DNA of 20,955 nucleotides from Chloroflexota bacterium (GCA_003158495.1 PMJT01000199.1:431-21385); one strand, 5' to 3'. Counted from the first letter of the stretch, positions 13,904-20,955 are shown. The notes: a model not told the origin generated them from the letters alone. Made by a program: numbers and translations.

Positions 13904-14905
13904 TCAGGGCCGCCAGGGTCGCGGCTTGGCCGGCTTGTGTGGCGCCGACTGTCCCATGGGATGCGGCGGAATCCACTTGGATCTGTCGAGCTCGGTCTCG
14001 GGCTTCTCGCGAGCGGACCCAGCCTTCGCGGCGGGAGCGGCTGCCTGGGCTGCGGTGGGAGCGGCCGCGGCAGGGCCTGGCACGTGTACGAGGCTGGTGC
14101 CAGGTGCAGTCGGCTTTGCCGCAACCGGATTGACGGGCGGGGCGATAGGCGTGTGGGTTGCCGCTGCCGGCGCCGCGCGGGCGGGCTTCGGCTTTGGTAC
14201 AGAAGCAGCCTTCGCGGCGGGCACTGCGGCCGCGGGTTGAGTGGCGGCAGCCGGCCTGGCGGCGGGTGCTGCGGCGACGGGCGCGGCTGCAGCGACCACG
14301 GGTTGAGCATGTGCCGTCGAAACCTCCACCGGCATTGGTGGAGCCGTCCGGGTCGGCTCTTCGTTCGCGTGCGTCACCGGGGCCGCCGGGGCCGCCGCGG
14401 GCACAAGCTCAGGCAAGGGCGCACGCTCAGGCACGGCCGCAGCTGCCGCCGCAGGCGCGGCCGGGGCCGCCGCAGGCGCAGGTGCCGCCGAGGCTTCCGC
14501 CGCCGCTGCCGCGAGGTAGGCAATCGGAGCCTGCGGCGCATGGCGATCGTCCACCTCGGCAATCAGGTCACGCACGAACTCACAGATCCGGTCCGCTTCC
14601 TCGTCCACGCCCTTCAGGAAGAGCGTCTCGACCTGGACCGCAACGATCCGGTGCCCGCCGCTCGACTCGAGGTTGAGCTCACTCACGGAGAGTTTTGGCC
14701 AGCGGACCAGCTTCGCCGTGGCCCTCGGCGTGCCTCCCTGGGGCGCCGTTCGGATAGCTGCGGTGATCAGGCCGGCGATCGTCGGCACGAGGATGGAGTA
14801 GCGCACCTCCGGGTCCTCGCCCCAGACGACCCAACAAGTGGGATCGGCCTCCGCACCGAGGTCGGCGAGCACCGGCTCAAGCATCGCCAGTACGTCGGCG
14901 GTCAT
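13904..14905 (-). CDS. Unknown N-domain with ~180-residue Ala/Pro-rich tail
   Basis: A 333-residue cytoplasmic-looking protein. Residues 1-122 form a compact alpha/beta domain that I do not recognise. It includes VLADLGAEADPTCWVVWGED, VRYSILVPTIAGLITAAIR, a KLVRWPKLSVSELNLES strand pair and the helical GVDEEADRICEFVRDLIAEVDD. Residues ~131-300 are almost only Ala, Pro and Val with scattered Lys, then comes a conserved-looking end (ETELDRSKWIPPHPMGQSAP, basic PRPW). A long flexible arm with a short terminal motif suggests a scaffold or tethered partner. The ATG at 14905 begins where the domain begins; the frame stays open far upstream only because of GC bias. It diverges from the LiaF-like/PspC operon across 294 bp. 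Confidence 0.75.
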   Translation of the reverse strand: MTADVLAMLEPVLADLGAEADPTCWVVWGEDPEVRYSILVPTIAGLITAAIRTAPQGGTPRATAKLVRWPKLSVSELNLESSGGHRIVAVQVETLFLKGVDEEADRICEFVRDLIAEVDDRHAPQAPIAYLAAAAAEASAAPAPAAAPAAPAAAAAAVPERAPLPELVPAAAPAAPVTHANEEPTRTAPPMPVEVSTAHAQPVVAAAAPVAAAPAARPAAATQPAAAVPAAKAASVPKPKPARAAPAAATHTPIAPPVNPVAAKPTAPGTSLVHVPGPAAAAPTAAQAAAPAAKAGSAREKPETELDRSKWIPPHPMGQSAPHKPAKPRPWRP

Positions 14906-15199
14906 CGATCCAACAGTTGGAGCCGTCCTGCGCCACCCGCTCAGTCGCACCGCATCGCCTCCGGAGGACAAGTCTCTGATCGCCAGGTCATCAGTCAGGC
15001 TATCACGAGACGGCGTGGGGACGAGAGAGATTCGGTCTTGCGAATGACGAGCCGGCCCGTCGGGGGAATGACGCCGCGAGCGAACGGGCGAGACTATTCT
15101 GACGTCGGCGGGATGTCGAACGGCATCACCCGGACTCCGGCTGACGGCCCGGCTCAAGACCTGTTCGAGCGCCCTGGAAACCTTCAAGAGGTGGTGCAA

Positions 15200-16159
15200 A
15201 TGAGAGTTGACCGCGGTCGACTCAACTGGGGAGTCTTCTTCATCGTCCTGGGAGCGGTCCCGCTGGCCTATCACCAGGGTGCCGTGAGCTCGTCCGTCCT
15301 GGGCGACGCCTGGCGGTTGTGGCCGCTGATCCTGATCGGCATCGGGCTGGCATTCATCCTTTCGCGGACGCCCGCCTTCTTCGTCGGCGGCACCATCGTC
15401 GCGATCTGCCTCGGTCTCGTCTTCGGCAGCGTCCTGGCCGTCGGCCCCAACGTCGGCTGTGGCTTCGACGGAAGCAACCCGTACACAGTGTCTCGAACCG
15501 GTACCTTCGACGGATCGTCGTCCGTCCAGCTCAACCTGCAATGCGGGTCCGCGACCGTGACCACGTCCACGGACGGCCAATGGCACGTCGACGCTACGAA
15601 CAGCAGCGGCAAGGCCACCCAGGTCACGTCCGACAACGGTGCGCTCCAGGTAACGTCCGCCGGGACCAACGGCTGGCAGTTCGACCGGGGCAAGGACGAC
15701 TGGCGCATCTCTCTGCCGTCGGGATCGCAGATCGATCTCACCTCGTCCTTGGACATGGGAGACGCCCACTTCAACTTGTCGTCAGCCAACGTTAGTTCGG
15801 CCCGCTTCACGCTCAACCTCGGCTCGCTCCACGTGGATCTCACCGGCGCGCACGTGGGCAACCTCAACATCTCCACGAACCTGGGCTCAGCGTTCGTGAC
15901 TCTGGACGGCTCGTCCAACGTGAGCGCGGACCTCAAGACCAACCTGGGCTCGCTGGATGTGTGCGTGCCCGCCGGTCTGGGGGTCCAGGTCGCGGCCAGC
16001 GACAGCCTTTCGTCCAGCGACTTCCATGACGCCGGCCTGGTCCGAATGGACGGCCAATGGCAGACGCCCGGCTACTCCAGCGCAACCTACAAAGCCAACC
16101 TAACCGTCGAGACCAGTCTCGGGAGCCTGAAGCTCCGCTCTGCAGGAGGCTGCAAGTGA
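15200..16159 (+). CDS. LiaF/DUF5668-like membrane protein with exported beta-repeat domain
   Basis: A 319-residue protein. Residues 10-85 hold two or three membrane helices in the LiaI/LiaF-type arrangement (NWGVFFIVLGAVPLAYHQ, then LWPLILIGIGLAFILSRTPAF). The rest (~95-315) is a Ser/Thr/Asn-rich, beta-rich domain of the DUF4097/toast-rack type. It has a repeating N-L-G-S motif at 206, 227 and 248 and SLGS at 306, i.e. a ~21-residue beta-solenoid period. Such proteins act in cell-envelope stress sensing with PspC/LiaFSR. ATG 15200 has AAGAGGTGG at good spacing. Its stop overlaps the GTG start of the pspC-like gene by four bases (GTGA), so the two are translationally coupled. Confidence 0.87.
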   Translation: MRVDRGRLNWGVFFIVLGAVPLAYHQGAVSSSVLGDAWRLWPLILIGIGLAFILSRTPAFFVGGTIVAICLGLVFGSVLAVGPNVGCGFDGSNPYTVSRTGTFDGSSSVQLNLQCGSATVTTSTDGQWHVDATNSSGKATQVTSDNGALQVTSAGTNGWQFDRGKDDWRISLPSGSQIDLTSSLDMGDAHFNLSSANVSSARFTLNLGSLHVDLTGAHVGNLNISTNLGSAFVTLDGSSNVSADLKTNLGSLDVCVPAGLGVQVAASDSLSSSDFHDAGLVRMDGQWQTPGYSSATYKANLTVETSLGSLKLRSAGGCK

Positions 16160-16842
16160 ACCCCCGTCGCCTCTACCGCTCCGTCGACGACCGGATCCTG
16201 GCCGGTGTCGCAGGTGGCGTCGCCGCCTACTTCGACGTCGACCCGGTCATCGTCCGGATCATCTGGTTCCTCTCGATCTTCTTCTCCGGTTCGCTCACCT
16301 TCTGGGCGTACATCGTGATGATCTTCGTCGTCCCGCTCGAGCCGAGCGAATGGCCGGCCCCGTCGCCGTGGGCGCCGGGCGGCGGTCCGGCCGGGTACGC
16401 GGCCACATACACGCCACCCGTGACCACCGGTCCGGTTGACGCCGGCACCACTCCCGCGGCGGGCACGGCGGCCGGCGAGCCGGCGGCGGCAACAGCCGAC
16501 GCGACCACGGGCTCGGCGGCCGGACCCGCAACGGCCCCGGGAATGCCCCCGGCCGGAGCCCCTGCTCCCGGCTGGGGTTGGGGCTATGACTGGCGCACGC
16601 AGCGCCGGCAGGAGCGGTGGCAGAGGCGCGCCGAGCGCTGGCAGCAGCGCGCCGAGCGCCACGAGTACCACAGCTACGGCGGCCCGAGCCTCGTCTTCGG
16701 CCTACTCCTTATCCTGGTCGGCGGGCTGCTGGCGTGGCATCAGGTGGATCCGAACTTCGACCTCAACATCACCTGGCCGGTGGTCGTTATCGCCTTCGGA
16801 GCGATCCTCGTCGTTTCATCTCTGCGGTTCCGCGACAAGTAG
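16156..16842 (+). CDS. PspC-domain protein with C-terminal LiaI-like helix pair
   Basis: A 228-residue membrane protein. Residues 4-62 are a clear PspC domain: RRLYRSVDDRILAGVAGGVA, then DVDPVIVRIIWFLSIF and WAYIVMIFVVPLEP. A Pro/Ala/Thr/Gly linker (~65-140) follows, then a very basic Arg/Gln/Trp amphipathic helix (147-169, RRQERWQRRAERWQQRAERHE), then two membrane helices (~177-222, FGLLLILVGGLLAWHQVDPN ... WPVVVIAFGAIL) like a LiaI/DUF5668 unit. PspC proteins take part in phage-shock/envelope-stress responses at the membrane. GTG 16156 lies 6 bases after AGGAGG, inside the end of the LiaF-like gene. The RQxRW helix may bind the membrane surface or nucleic acid. Confidence 0.9.
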   Translation: MNPRRLYRSVDDRILAGVAGGVAAYFDVDPVIVRIIWFLSIFFSGSLTFWAYIVMIFVVPLEPSEWPAPSPWAPGGGPAGYAATYTPPVTTGPVDAGTTPAAGTAAGEPAAATADATTGSAAGPATAPGMPPAGAPAPGWGWGYDWRTQRRQERWQRRAERWQQRAERHEYHSYGGPSLVFGLLLILVGGLLAWHQVDPNFDLNITWPVVVIAFGAILVVSSLRFRDK

Positions 16843-16887
16843 AAACCGGGTCCGATCGCCGGCCGGCCGTACCCGCGCCGACAGAGT

Positions 16888-16927
16888 TCGAGCGCGACTC
16901 ACGAGCATGTGCTCGGGTCGCGCTCGA
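16888..16927. terminator. Large 17-bp hairpin between convergent genes
   Basis: TCGAGCGCGAC (16888-16898) pairs perfectly with GTCGCGCTCGA (16917-16927). Inside it CGAGCA (16902-16907) pairs with TGCTCG (16910-16915), leaving only a small internal loop. It lies between the convergent pspC-like and CAP genes and is followed by GTTTG on the plus strand, consistent with a bidirectional terminator. Confidence 0.65.
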
Positions 16928-16989
16928 TCCGTTTGAGGGCAGAGGCACCGGGGCAGCGCAGTTGGCGCGACCGGAGGGTGGCGGCGAAA

Positions 16990-18111
16990 CTAGACGGCGA
17001 TCTCCCGGCGACGTCTGCGCAGTGCGACGATCGCCAGGAACACAGCCAGCAAAGCCGAGACAGAACCTGCCACGGCCGCGCCCAACTCCAGTATTGCGAA
17101 CGCGAAACCGGTCGTTCGGGCCGGCGGCAGCAGGTCGTCCCGGCTCTGCGCCAGAACGGAGAGCGGACCGGGTGTGCCGGTGGCGGCATTCACCTGGATG
17201 GCCGCGGCGAGAAGAGTCGGCGCCGCAATCGGAGAGTCGGTGGGTGCGTCCGTGGGAGCGACGGTGGGAGAAGTCGTCGGCGACTGCGTCGCTGCAGTGC
17301 CACCGCCGCCGGAGCTCGATCCCCCGCCACTGCCGGGCTTGACCGGCGGGGCGACCGGGGGCGCGGTAGGAGCGGCGGTAGGAGCGGCCGTCGGCGCGGG
17401 CGTCGGCAGCGGGTTGTTGAACGGGGACGAGGCGGGCGCTCCACGCGTGGGATAGGCGCCGCCGCGGGCAAATGCGCAGTCGTAGTAGTAGGTGGACCCG
17501 GTAGCCCAGCCCCCGCATCCGACACGGTCATAGGCGCCCATGATGATGCTCCAGTGGGGCGACGACGACTGCCAGCCAGTAGTGGGACTGCCCATGATGT
17601 GGCCGGTCGTGGAGTAGGTCCACGTCTCGAATAGCACCTTGCCGCTCACCTGGTACTGCCACAGGTAGGCGCCATTGCCGTAGCCGCCGTTCATACCAAT
17701 AATCTCGCCCACGCTGCCGTAACCCCAGGCGGTCTGCATAGTGGAGACGAACGACGTGGTCGACAGGGCATACGTGGCGGAGTTGCACAGGCGCAGGGTA
17801 TGGGAACTGGCGTTGTATGCCGCGAAGTCCTGGGCCCGTCCTGCGATGGTCTTGGTCGCGTCATCCGGGCAAGGGATCCCGCCATCGCGCGCCTTCGATG
17901 CCAGGTTGGTATCGATGACCAGCGGGGCCTTGCCGGCCGCTTTCCTGGCACCGTTCATCAGGCGAACGAGTTCTGAAGCCTGAGCATCGAGCGGGCCGGA
18001 TGCGGCGCGCACTGTCGGGACCTGCACGGTCAACGAAACGGCAAAGAGCACCAGGCCGGATACGATCGCTGCAGGCACACCGATGACGTGCGTTCGATTT
18101 GAGAACCGCAC
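16990..18111 (-). CDS. CAP (SCP/PR1)-domain surface protein with C-terminal membrane anchor
   Basis: A 373-residue exported protein. The signal segment is ~10-37 (IGVPAAIVSGLVLFAVSLTVQVPTVRA), then a CAP domain ~42-215: ASELVRLMNGARKAAGKAPLVIDTNLASKAR, with H104 (SSHTLRLC), E136 (VGEIIGM), E162 (FETWTY) and H171 (GHIMGSP) as the likely cavity residues, and Cys81/110/199/212 possibly in disulfides. A Pro/Thr/Ala/Gly/Ser spacer (~225-310) leads to a C-terminal helix (336-364) and an RRRRR stop-transfer. It resembles a cell-wall sorting tail, but no clear LPxTG is seen. GTG 18111 follows GGAGGAG. CAP proteins are extracellular and bind lipids or other ligands; the bacterial role is unclear. A structured, AT-rich leader lies upstream. 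Confidence 0.85.
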   Translation of the reverse strand: MRFSNRTHVIGVPAAIVSGLVLFAVSLTVQVPTVRAASGPLDAQASELVRLMNGARKAAGKAPLVIDTNLASKARDGGIPCPDDATKTIAGRAQDFAAYNASSHTLRLCNSATYALSTTSFVSTMQTAWGYGSVGEIIGMNGGYGNGAYLWQYQVSGKVLFETWTYSTTGHIMGSPTTGWQSSSPHWSIIMGAYDRVGCGGWATGSTYYYDCAFARGGAYPTRGAPASSPFNNPLPTPAPTAAPTAAPTAPPVAPPVKPGSGGGSSSGGGGTAATQSPTTSPTVAPTDAPTDSPIAAPTLLAAAIQVNAATGTPGPLSVLAQSRDDLLPPARTTGFAFAILELGAAVAGSVSALLAVFLAIVALRRRRREIAV

Positions 18112-18158
18112 TACTGTCTCCTCCGGACGGGGTAGAGGCTCGTATCGTCGCGACGGCG

Positions 18159-18193
18159 GGAACCAACTCCCAGGATAGGAACCATCTCCCAGG
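18159..18193. repeat. Two-copy direct repeat (16 bp, one mismatch, 19-bp offset)
   Basis: GGAACCAACTCCCAGG at 18159-18174 and GGAACCATCTCCCAGG at 18178-18193 differ by one base. They lie 48-82 bp before the CAP gene start, in its probable 5' leader or operator region. Confidence 0.7.
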
Positions 18194-18455
18194 CCCTAGC
18201 TTCACGCCAAGGGCCGCTGGTTATAGTCTGTTTACCGGTGACAACCACCCGTTCAGGTAGGATACGCGTCGCGAGGGCGCACCGTGAAGGTGAATAGGTG
18301 CGGTTAGGTGGGCAAGACAAAGAAACCTGAACCAGAAGCTGAGGTTCTTCTTTACCTGCGAGGTTCGCCGGCAGTCCCAGTTGGGGGTCCCGTGGCACCG
18401 AAGTGCGGCCACGCGAAGACCCTTGGCGGGTGAGTGGTCGGCTAGTTCCGCGACT

Positions 18456-18486
18456 GGCGCTGGAAGCGCGAGCACCGCTGGTGCTC
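18456..18486 (-). terminator. Tandem hairpins downstream of the hemerythrin gene
   Basis: GAGCACC-GCT-GGTGCTC (18470-18486, 7-bp stem) is followed at once by a GCGCT/AGCGC stem with a 3-nt loop (18456-18468). They start 32 bp past the hemerythrin stop. No T-run follows, so termination is only likely, not shown. Confidence 0.45.
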
Positions 18487-18517
18487 CCATTGCCCTCAAG
18501 CGAGCTCGATTCTCTTG

Positions 18518-18922
18518 TCAGGCGGCAGTGACGCAGGGGGCCAGCTGGGTGTCCGTGCGCTTGATGTGGCTGGTCAGCCAACGCATCATTTCGATCTCGA
18601 TGCGCACGACCAGGTGGGCGGCGGCGCCGTCGCGATCGAATTCATGGCGGAACGAAGTGAAGGTGGTCACGAAGTCACGGTGGGCGGCGATGTTCTGTGC
18701 CGCTACCGGGCACCTGTACTTCGCCATGCACTCCTCTTCCCGCCCGAAGTGCGTGACGCTGTAGGAGCCGAGTTGGTCGAGCAGTCCCGCAATCTCGGCC
18801 GAGCCGCGGCCCAAGCTCATGGCCGAGAGCAGGTCGTTGAGCCACGAAATGAGCTGGCGATGCTCGTCGTCCAGGCTGTCGACGCCCGTTGTCATCGAGG
18901 CATCCCAGGCGATCGTCGGCAT
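18518..18922 (-). CDS. Bacteriohemerythrin with one altered iron ligand
   Basis: A 134-residue cytoplasmic four-helix protein. MPTIAWDASMTTGVDSLDDEH matches the hemerythrin start. Likely di-iron ligands are H21 (DEHRQL), H58 and E62 (HFGREE), H81 (AAHRDF), H119 and D124 (TSHIKRTDTQL). The first His of the usual HxxxH pair is replaced by N77 (QNIAAH; codon AAC, one base from CAC). Hemerythrins bind O2 at the di-iron site for storage, sensing or protection; loss of a ligand may alter this. ATG 18922 follows GGAG with 5-base spacing; the longer upstream frame has no hemerythrin features. It diverges from the YceI gene across 262 bp. Confidence 0.9.
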   Translation of the reverse strand: MPTIAWDASMTTGVDSLDDEHRQLISWLNDLLSAMSLGRGSAEIAGLLDQLGSYSVTHFGREEECMAKYRCPVAAQNIAAHRDFVTTFTSFRHEFDRDGAAAHLVVRIEIEMMRWLTSHIKRTDTQLAPCVTAA

Positions 18923-19184
18923 TTCGGCTCCATGGTTATGCGGAGTTCCGCCGCCCGAACAGCGGCAGGCCCGGTCGAGCTGTCGATGTAGATGTCGGGC
19001 GTGGAAACGGCGAGGCTTAGCCGATTGGCGTGATTCTGGGAGAACCACTACCCCGTGCGCCATGGTCGGACCAAACGCCGGGGTCGGTCCCGCCACGTGA
19101 ATATCTCAGATCCGGCCCGCCATATCAGCCGTAATTCAGGAAGCAGACTTAGCTTCAATCCAGTATTTCCCCGAGGTCTCTTCG

Positions 19185-19949
19185 ATGAGTTCAGCTTCCA
19201 CCGGCCCGGCCGGGCCCCAATCCCGCGCCCGACGCAACCGGAACCTGTTACTGGCCGTGCTCGCGGTCGTAGTGCTGGCCGGAGTCGCTGCCGGAGGTTA
19301 CGGCCTCTGGTACATCCTCGTCGGCCCCAGCTCGCCCGCCTCGGTCGATTCCGCGCCACCGGCTATTCCGTCCGTGGCGGTCACGGTCCCGGCCCTGCTC
19401 GATGGAACGTGGAACGTCAACGACACACTCGGCTCGATAAGCGACGGGACCGCCTCGTTCGTCGGGTACCGCGTCCAGGAGCAGCTCGTCGGCGTCGGCG
19501 GACACACGGCAGTGGGCCGGACAGCGAAGCTCACTGGGTCCATGACGCTCACGGGGGCCATCGTGACCGACGTCCAGGTCACGGCCGACCTGACCGCGCT
19601 GCAGAGCGACAACCCGCAGCGTGACAACCAGCTCACCCACCAGGCCATCGAGACGAACACATTCCCGTCGGCGACGTTCAAGATCACCGGGACGATTGAC
19701 CTGGGCACGCTGCCTGTCGACGGAACATCGGTCACTGCGAGTGCGACCGGCGAACTGACGCTCCACGGCGTGACGCGAACGGTCACGATCGCCTTGCAGG
19801 CGGTTCGTCGCGGAGGCGTCATCGGCGTGACCGGCAGTCTGCCGATCGTCTTCTCGGATTACTCGATCGTGAAGCCAAACAGCTTCTCGGTACTTACCGT
19901 CGACGATCACGGCATCATGGAACTACATCTTCTGTTCACCCACGCTTGA
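19185..19949 (+). CDS. Membrane-anchored YceI-family protein
   Basis: A 254-residue protein. After a basic N-terminus (RARRNRN), one helix (~20-46) anchors it in the membrane, followed by a short Ser/Ala/Pro linker. The lipocalin-like YceI domain spans ~72-252: LDGTWNVND, SFVGYRVQEQL, LTGSMTLTG, then the family core NPQRDNQLTHQAIETNTFPSATF split across 143-165, GELTLHGVTRTVTIAL, and IVFSDYSI. YceI domains bind isoprenoid or other long hydrophobic ligands such as polyprenyl chains; the ligand here is unknown. A single N-terminal anchor, not a cleaved signal, is predicted. GAGG lies ~10 bases before ATG 19185. A TerB-like gene follows after 83 bp, possibly in the same transcript. Confidence 0.9.
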   Translation: MSSASTGPAGPQSRARRNRNLLLAVLAVVVLAGVAAGGYGLWYILVGPSSPASVDSAPPAIPSVAVTVPALLDGTWNVNDTLGSISDGTASFVGYRVQEQLVGVGGHTAVGRTAKLTGSMTLTGAIVTDVQVTADLTALQSDNPQRDNQLTHQAIETNTFPSATFKITGTIDLGTLPVDGTSVTASATGELTLHGVTRTVTIALQAVRRGGVIGVTGSLPIVFSDYSIVKPNSFSVLTVDDHGIMELHLLFTHA

Positions 19950-20032
19950 GACGCGTCGGCGGCACGGCATCGGACGCCTCCGACGCGGCGTCGCGCCGCT
20001 TCCGCACTCAACGAGCTTCGAAGGAGTTGTCC

Positions 20033-20587
20033 GTGTCATTCCTGCGCTTCCTGGGCAACCGGCCGGGTCAGCCCATCCCCGTCGCGACTCCAGCCACGCC
20101 GGACGTTTCGGCCGAAACGGACGCCGTCCGCCGGATCGTAACGCGGCTCGAGGCCCTACCCGTGGATCAGGCGAGGCTTCTCGCCGGGATGGCCTATCTG
20201 CTCGCGCGAGCCGCATATGCGGACCTGGACATCAGCGAGGCCGAGACCTCGGCGATGGAACAGGTTCTGACCGAGTCGGGGCTCGATCCGTCACAGGCGA
20301 TCCTGGTCGCAGAGATGGCCAAGCTGCAGGAGAAGACGACCGGCGGCACGAGCGACTACCTGGTGGCGCGCGAGTTCCGCGATCACTCGACGATGGATCA
20401 GCGGATCACTGTTCTGCGCGCGTGCTACCGCATCTGCGCCGCCGACGATTCGATCAGCGGCACGGAGAGCTCCACGGTCGACGAAATCGCGACCGAGCTC
20501 GAACTGTCCCGGGAGGATGCGGCCGCCGTCCGGGCCGAATTCGCAGGCAAACTGTCGGCGCGCTTCGGGTTCGGCACGCCGTCTTGA
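20033..20587 (+). CDS. TerB-like (tellurite-resistance family) protein
   Basis: A 184-residue soluble, helical protein. Residues ~45-170 have the TerB/DjlA-N arrangement of two related helical halves. The first is LLAGMAYLLARAAYADLDISEAE and the second VLRACYRICAADDSISGTESS; the acidic D-x-x-I-(S/D)-xx-E loops are the probable metal-binding positions (D64-E69 and D138-E144). The first ~25 residues are a Pro/Ala linker. GTG 20033 is chosen because AAGGAG lies just before it; the upstream 29 codons carry no domain. TerB-like proteins in chromosomes are linked to membrane stress and metal or chemical response rather than tellurite itself. It follows YceI on the same strand. Confidence 0.82.
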   Translation: MSFLRFLGNRPGQPIPVATPATPDVSAETDAVRRIVTRLEALPVDQARLLAGMAYLLARAAYADLDISEAETSAMEQVLTESGLDPSQAILVAEMAKLQEKTTGGTSDYLVAREFRDHSTMDQRITVLRACYRICAADDSISGTESSTVDEIATELELSREDAAAVRAEFAGKLSARFGFGTPS

Positions 20588-20640
20588 CGCGTCGCCAAAG
20601 GTTGCTGGGACCCAGGGCCGCGCCGCGCCACTGACCCAGC

Positions 20641-20955
20641 TCAGGCAGCGCGCGTCGGTAGACCCGTGGTGTCGGCCCCGAACCAGGTGCCGGAGCTGCC
20701 CTTGACGATGGCGACGGCATTCTCCAGGGCGCCGATCGCGGCAAAGCGACCGCCACCGGCCACGAACTCGGCACAGGCGCGAACCTTGGGCGCCATCGAG
20801 CCCGAAGGCCACAACCCGGCGGCCAAACCTTCTCTCGCTTCCTCCACCGAGAGCCGCAGGATCGGCTCCTGGCGTGGCGTGCCCCAGCGGCGATAGACCG
20901 CGTCGACGTCGCTCAGCAGCAGAAGTCCATCCGCATCCACGGCGCGGGCAAGGAC
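20641..20955 (-). CDS. arcC: Carbamate kinase, C-terminal fragment (cut by window edge)
   Basis: The last 104 residues of an amino-acid-kinase-family protein run from base 20955 to the stop at 20641; the N-terminal ~200 residues lie outside. LLLLSDVDAVYRRWGTPRQEPI, LWPSGSMAPKVRACAEFV and RFAAIGALENAVAIVKGSSGT match carbamate kinase (ILTDVDAVY..WG.P.Q, F.AGSMGPKVEAA..FV, A.IG.L..A..I..G..GT). The enzyme makes ATP from carbamoyl phosphate (arginine/agmatine or purine breakdown). The frame is open to the window edge. Two small changes from the family: SGSMAPK in place of AGSMGPK. It converges with the TerB-like gene across 53 bp. Confidence 0.88.
   Translation of the reverse strand, partial: VLARAVDADGLLLLSDVDAVYRRWGTPRQEPILRLSVEEAREGLAAGLWPSGSMAPKVRACAEFVAGGGRFAAIGALENAVAIVKGSSGTWFGADTTGLPTRAA

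Larger units (their letters stand above)
18112..18517 (-). other. 406-bp non-coding stretch: candidate structured leader of the CAP gene
   Basis: No supported gene. Parts are clearly AT-richer than the surroundings (18220-18355). On the minus strand it holds, in order: two back-to-back hairpins after the hemerythrin gene (18456-18486), a GGGTC..GTGGC hairpin with matching arms (18384-18422), ACCTCGCAGG (18357-18366), an AAAGAA/TTCTTT plus GAACC/GGTTC hairpin (18319-18353), a TATAAC box near 18220, and the 19-bp-spaced repeat near the CAP start. It could be a 5' leader RNA or simply a promoter with a terminator. Confidence 0.4.

Noticed and set aside
13877..15199. Plus-strand upstream extension of the LiaF-like frame (to 760 codons)
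   Set aside because: It runs antisense to the Ala/Pro-tail gene, is low-complexity, and the real start at 15200 has its own SD.
14906..15769. Minus-strand upstream extension of the Ala/Pro-tail frame (to 621 codons)
   Set aside because: It overlaps the LiaF-like coding sequence in antisense; the recognisable domain begins at 14905.
18309..18431. Small plus-strand frame starting VGKTKKPEPEAEV
   Set aside because: No SD, unlike local codon use, and it overlaps hairpins; more likely non-coding.
18357..18480. c-di-AMP (ydaO) riboswitch
   Set aside because: Only the ACCTCGCAGG end matches; the GGGGTGAAT and TAGGG core elements were not found, so it is not listed as a riboswitch.
1..20955. CRISPR arrays, tRNA/rRNA genes, transposases
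   Set aside because: No regular spaced repeats, no TTCGANTCC-type tRNA arm in the gaps, and no recognisable transposase or integrase were seen.

Overview
The window is high-GC bacterial chromosome with many GTG starts and good Shine-Dalgarno sites. Several exported proteins have Ala/Pro/Thr-rich, low-complexity linkers. Together with the PspC/LiaF-like envelope proteins, the erythrin-VIT protein and the GlnRS gene, this style fits an uncultivated soil or freshwater Chloroflexota (Limnocylindria/Ellin6529-like). That assignment is inference; a high-GC actinobacterium is the main alternative. I see no phage, IS element, CRISPR array, rRNA or tRNA.

Left part (1-8.4 kb): the start of glnS (minus, cut by the window edge) diverges from a DUF7832-like protein. 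A mostly minus-strand block follows: a SnoaL-like protein, a decayed GlpD-type FAD oxidoreductase fragment, an erythrin/VIT iron transporter, a DUF3885-like protein, an ABM-domain protein, an ACR3-type arsenite permease and a small-subunit catalase. The ACR3 gene has a striking MerR-type promoter: a 19-bp spacer between -35 and -10 holding an 8-3-8 dyad. The block suggests handling of metal and oxidative stress.

Middle (8.2-10.4 kb): a short two-segment membrane protein lies just downstream of a wrecked ABC-2 transporter. The ATPase is frameshifted inside its Walker A motif and joined by deletion to the last part of the permease. Divergent from this is a tight pair of exported proteins, a lipoprotein and a helical secreted protein, closed by a textbook intrinsic terminator.

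Right part (10.4-21 kb): a membrane PAS-PAS histidine kinase with no response regulator beside it, a zinc-ribbon/YG-rich membrane protein, an unknown protein with a very long Ala/Pro tail, a translationally coupled LiaF-like/PspC pair, a surface CAP-domain protein, a bacteriohemerythrin lacking one usual His ligand, a membrane-anchored YceI protein, a TerB-like protein and the C-terminal part of carbamate kinase (cut by the right edge). The 406-bp stretch between the hemerythrin and CAP genes is unusually AT-rich, holds several hairpins and a 19-bp-spaced direct repeat, and is the least explained non-coding part.

No single known defence or biosynthetic system is present. The best leads are the MerR-type promoter of ACR3, the envelope-stress pair next to the unknown Ala/Pro-tail protein, the altered hemerythrin site, and the structured leader of the CAP gene.
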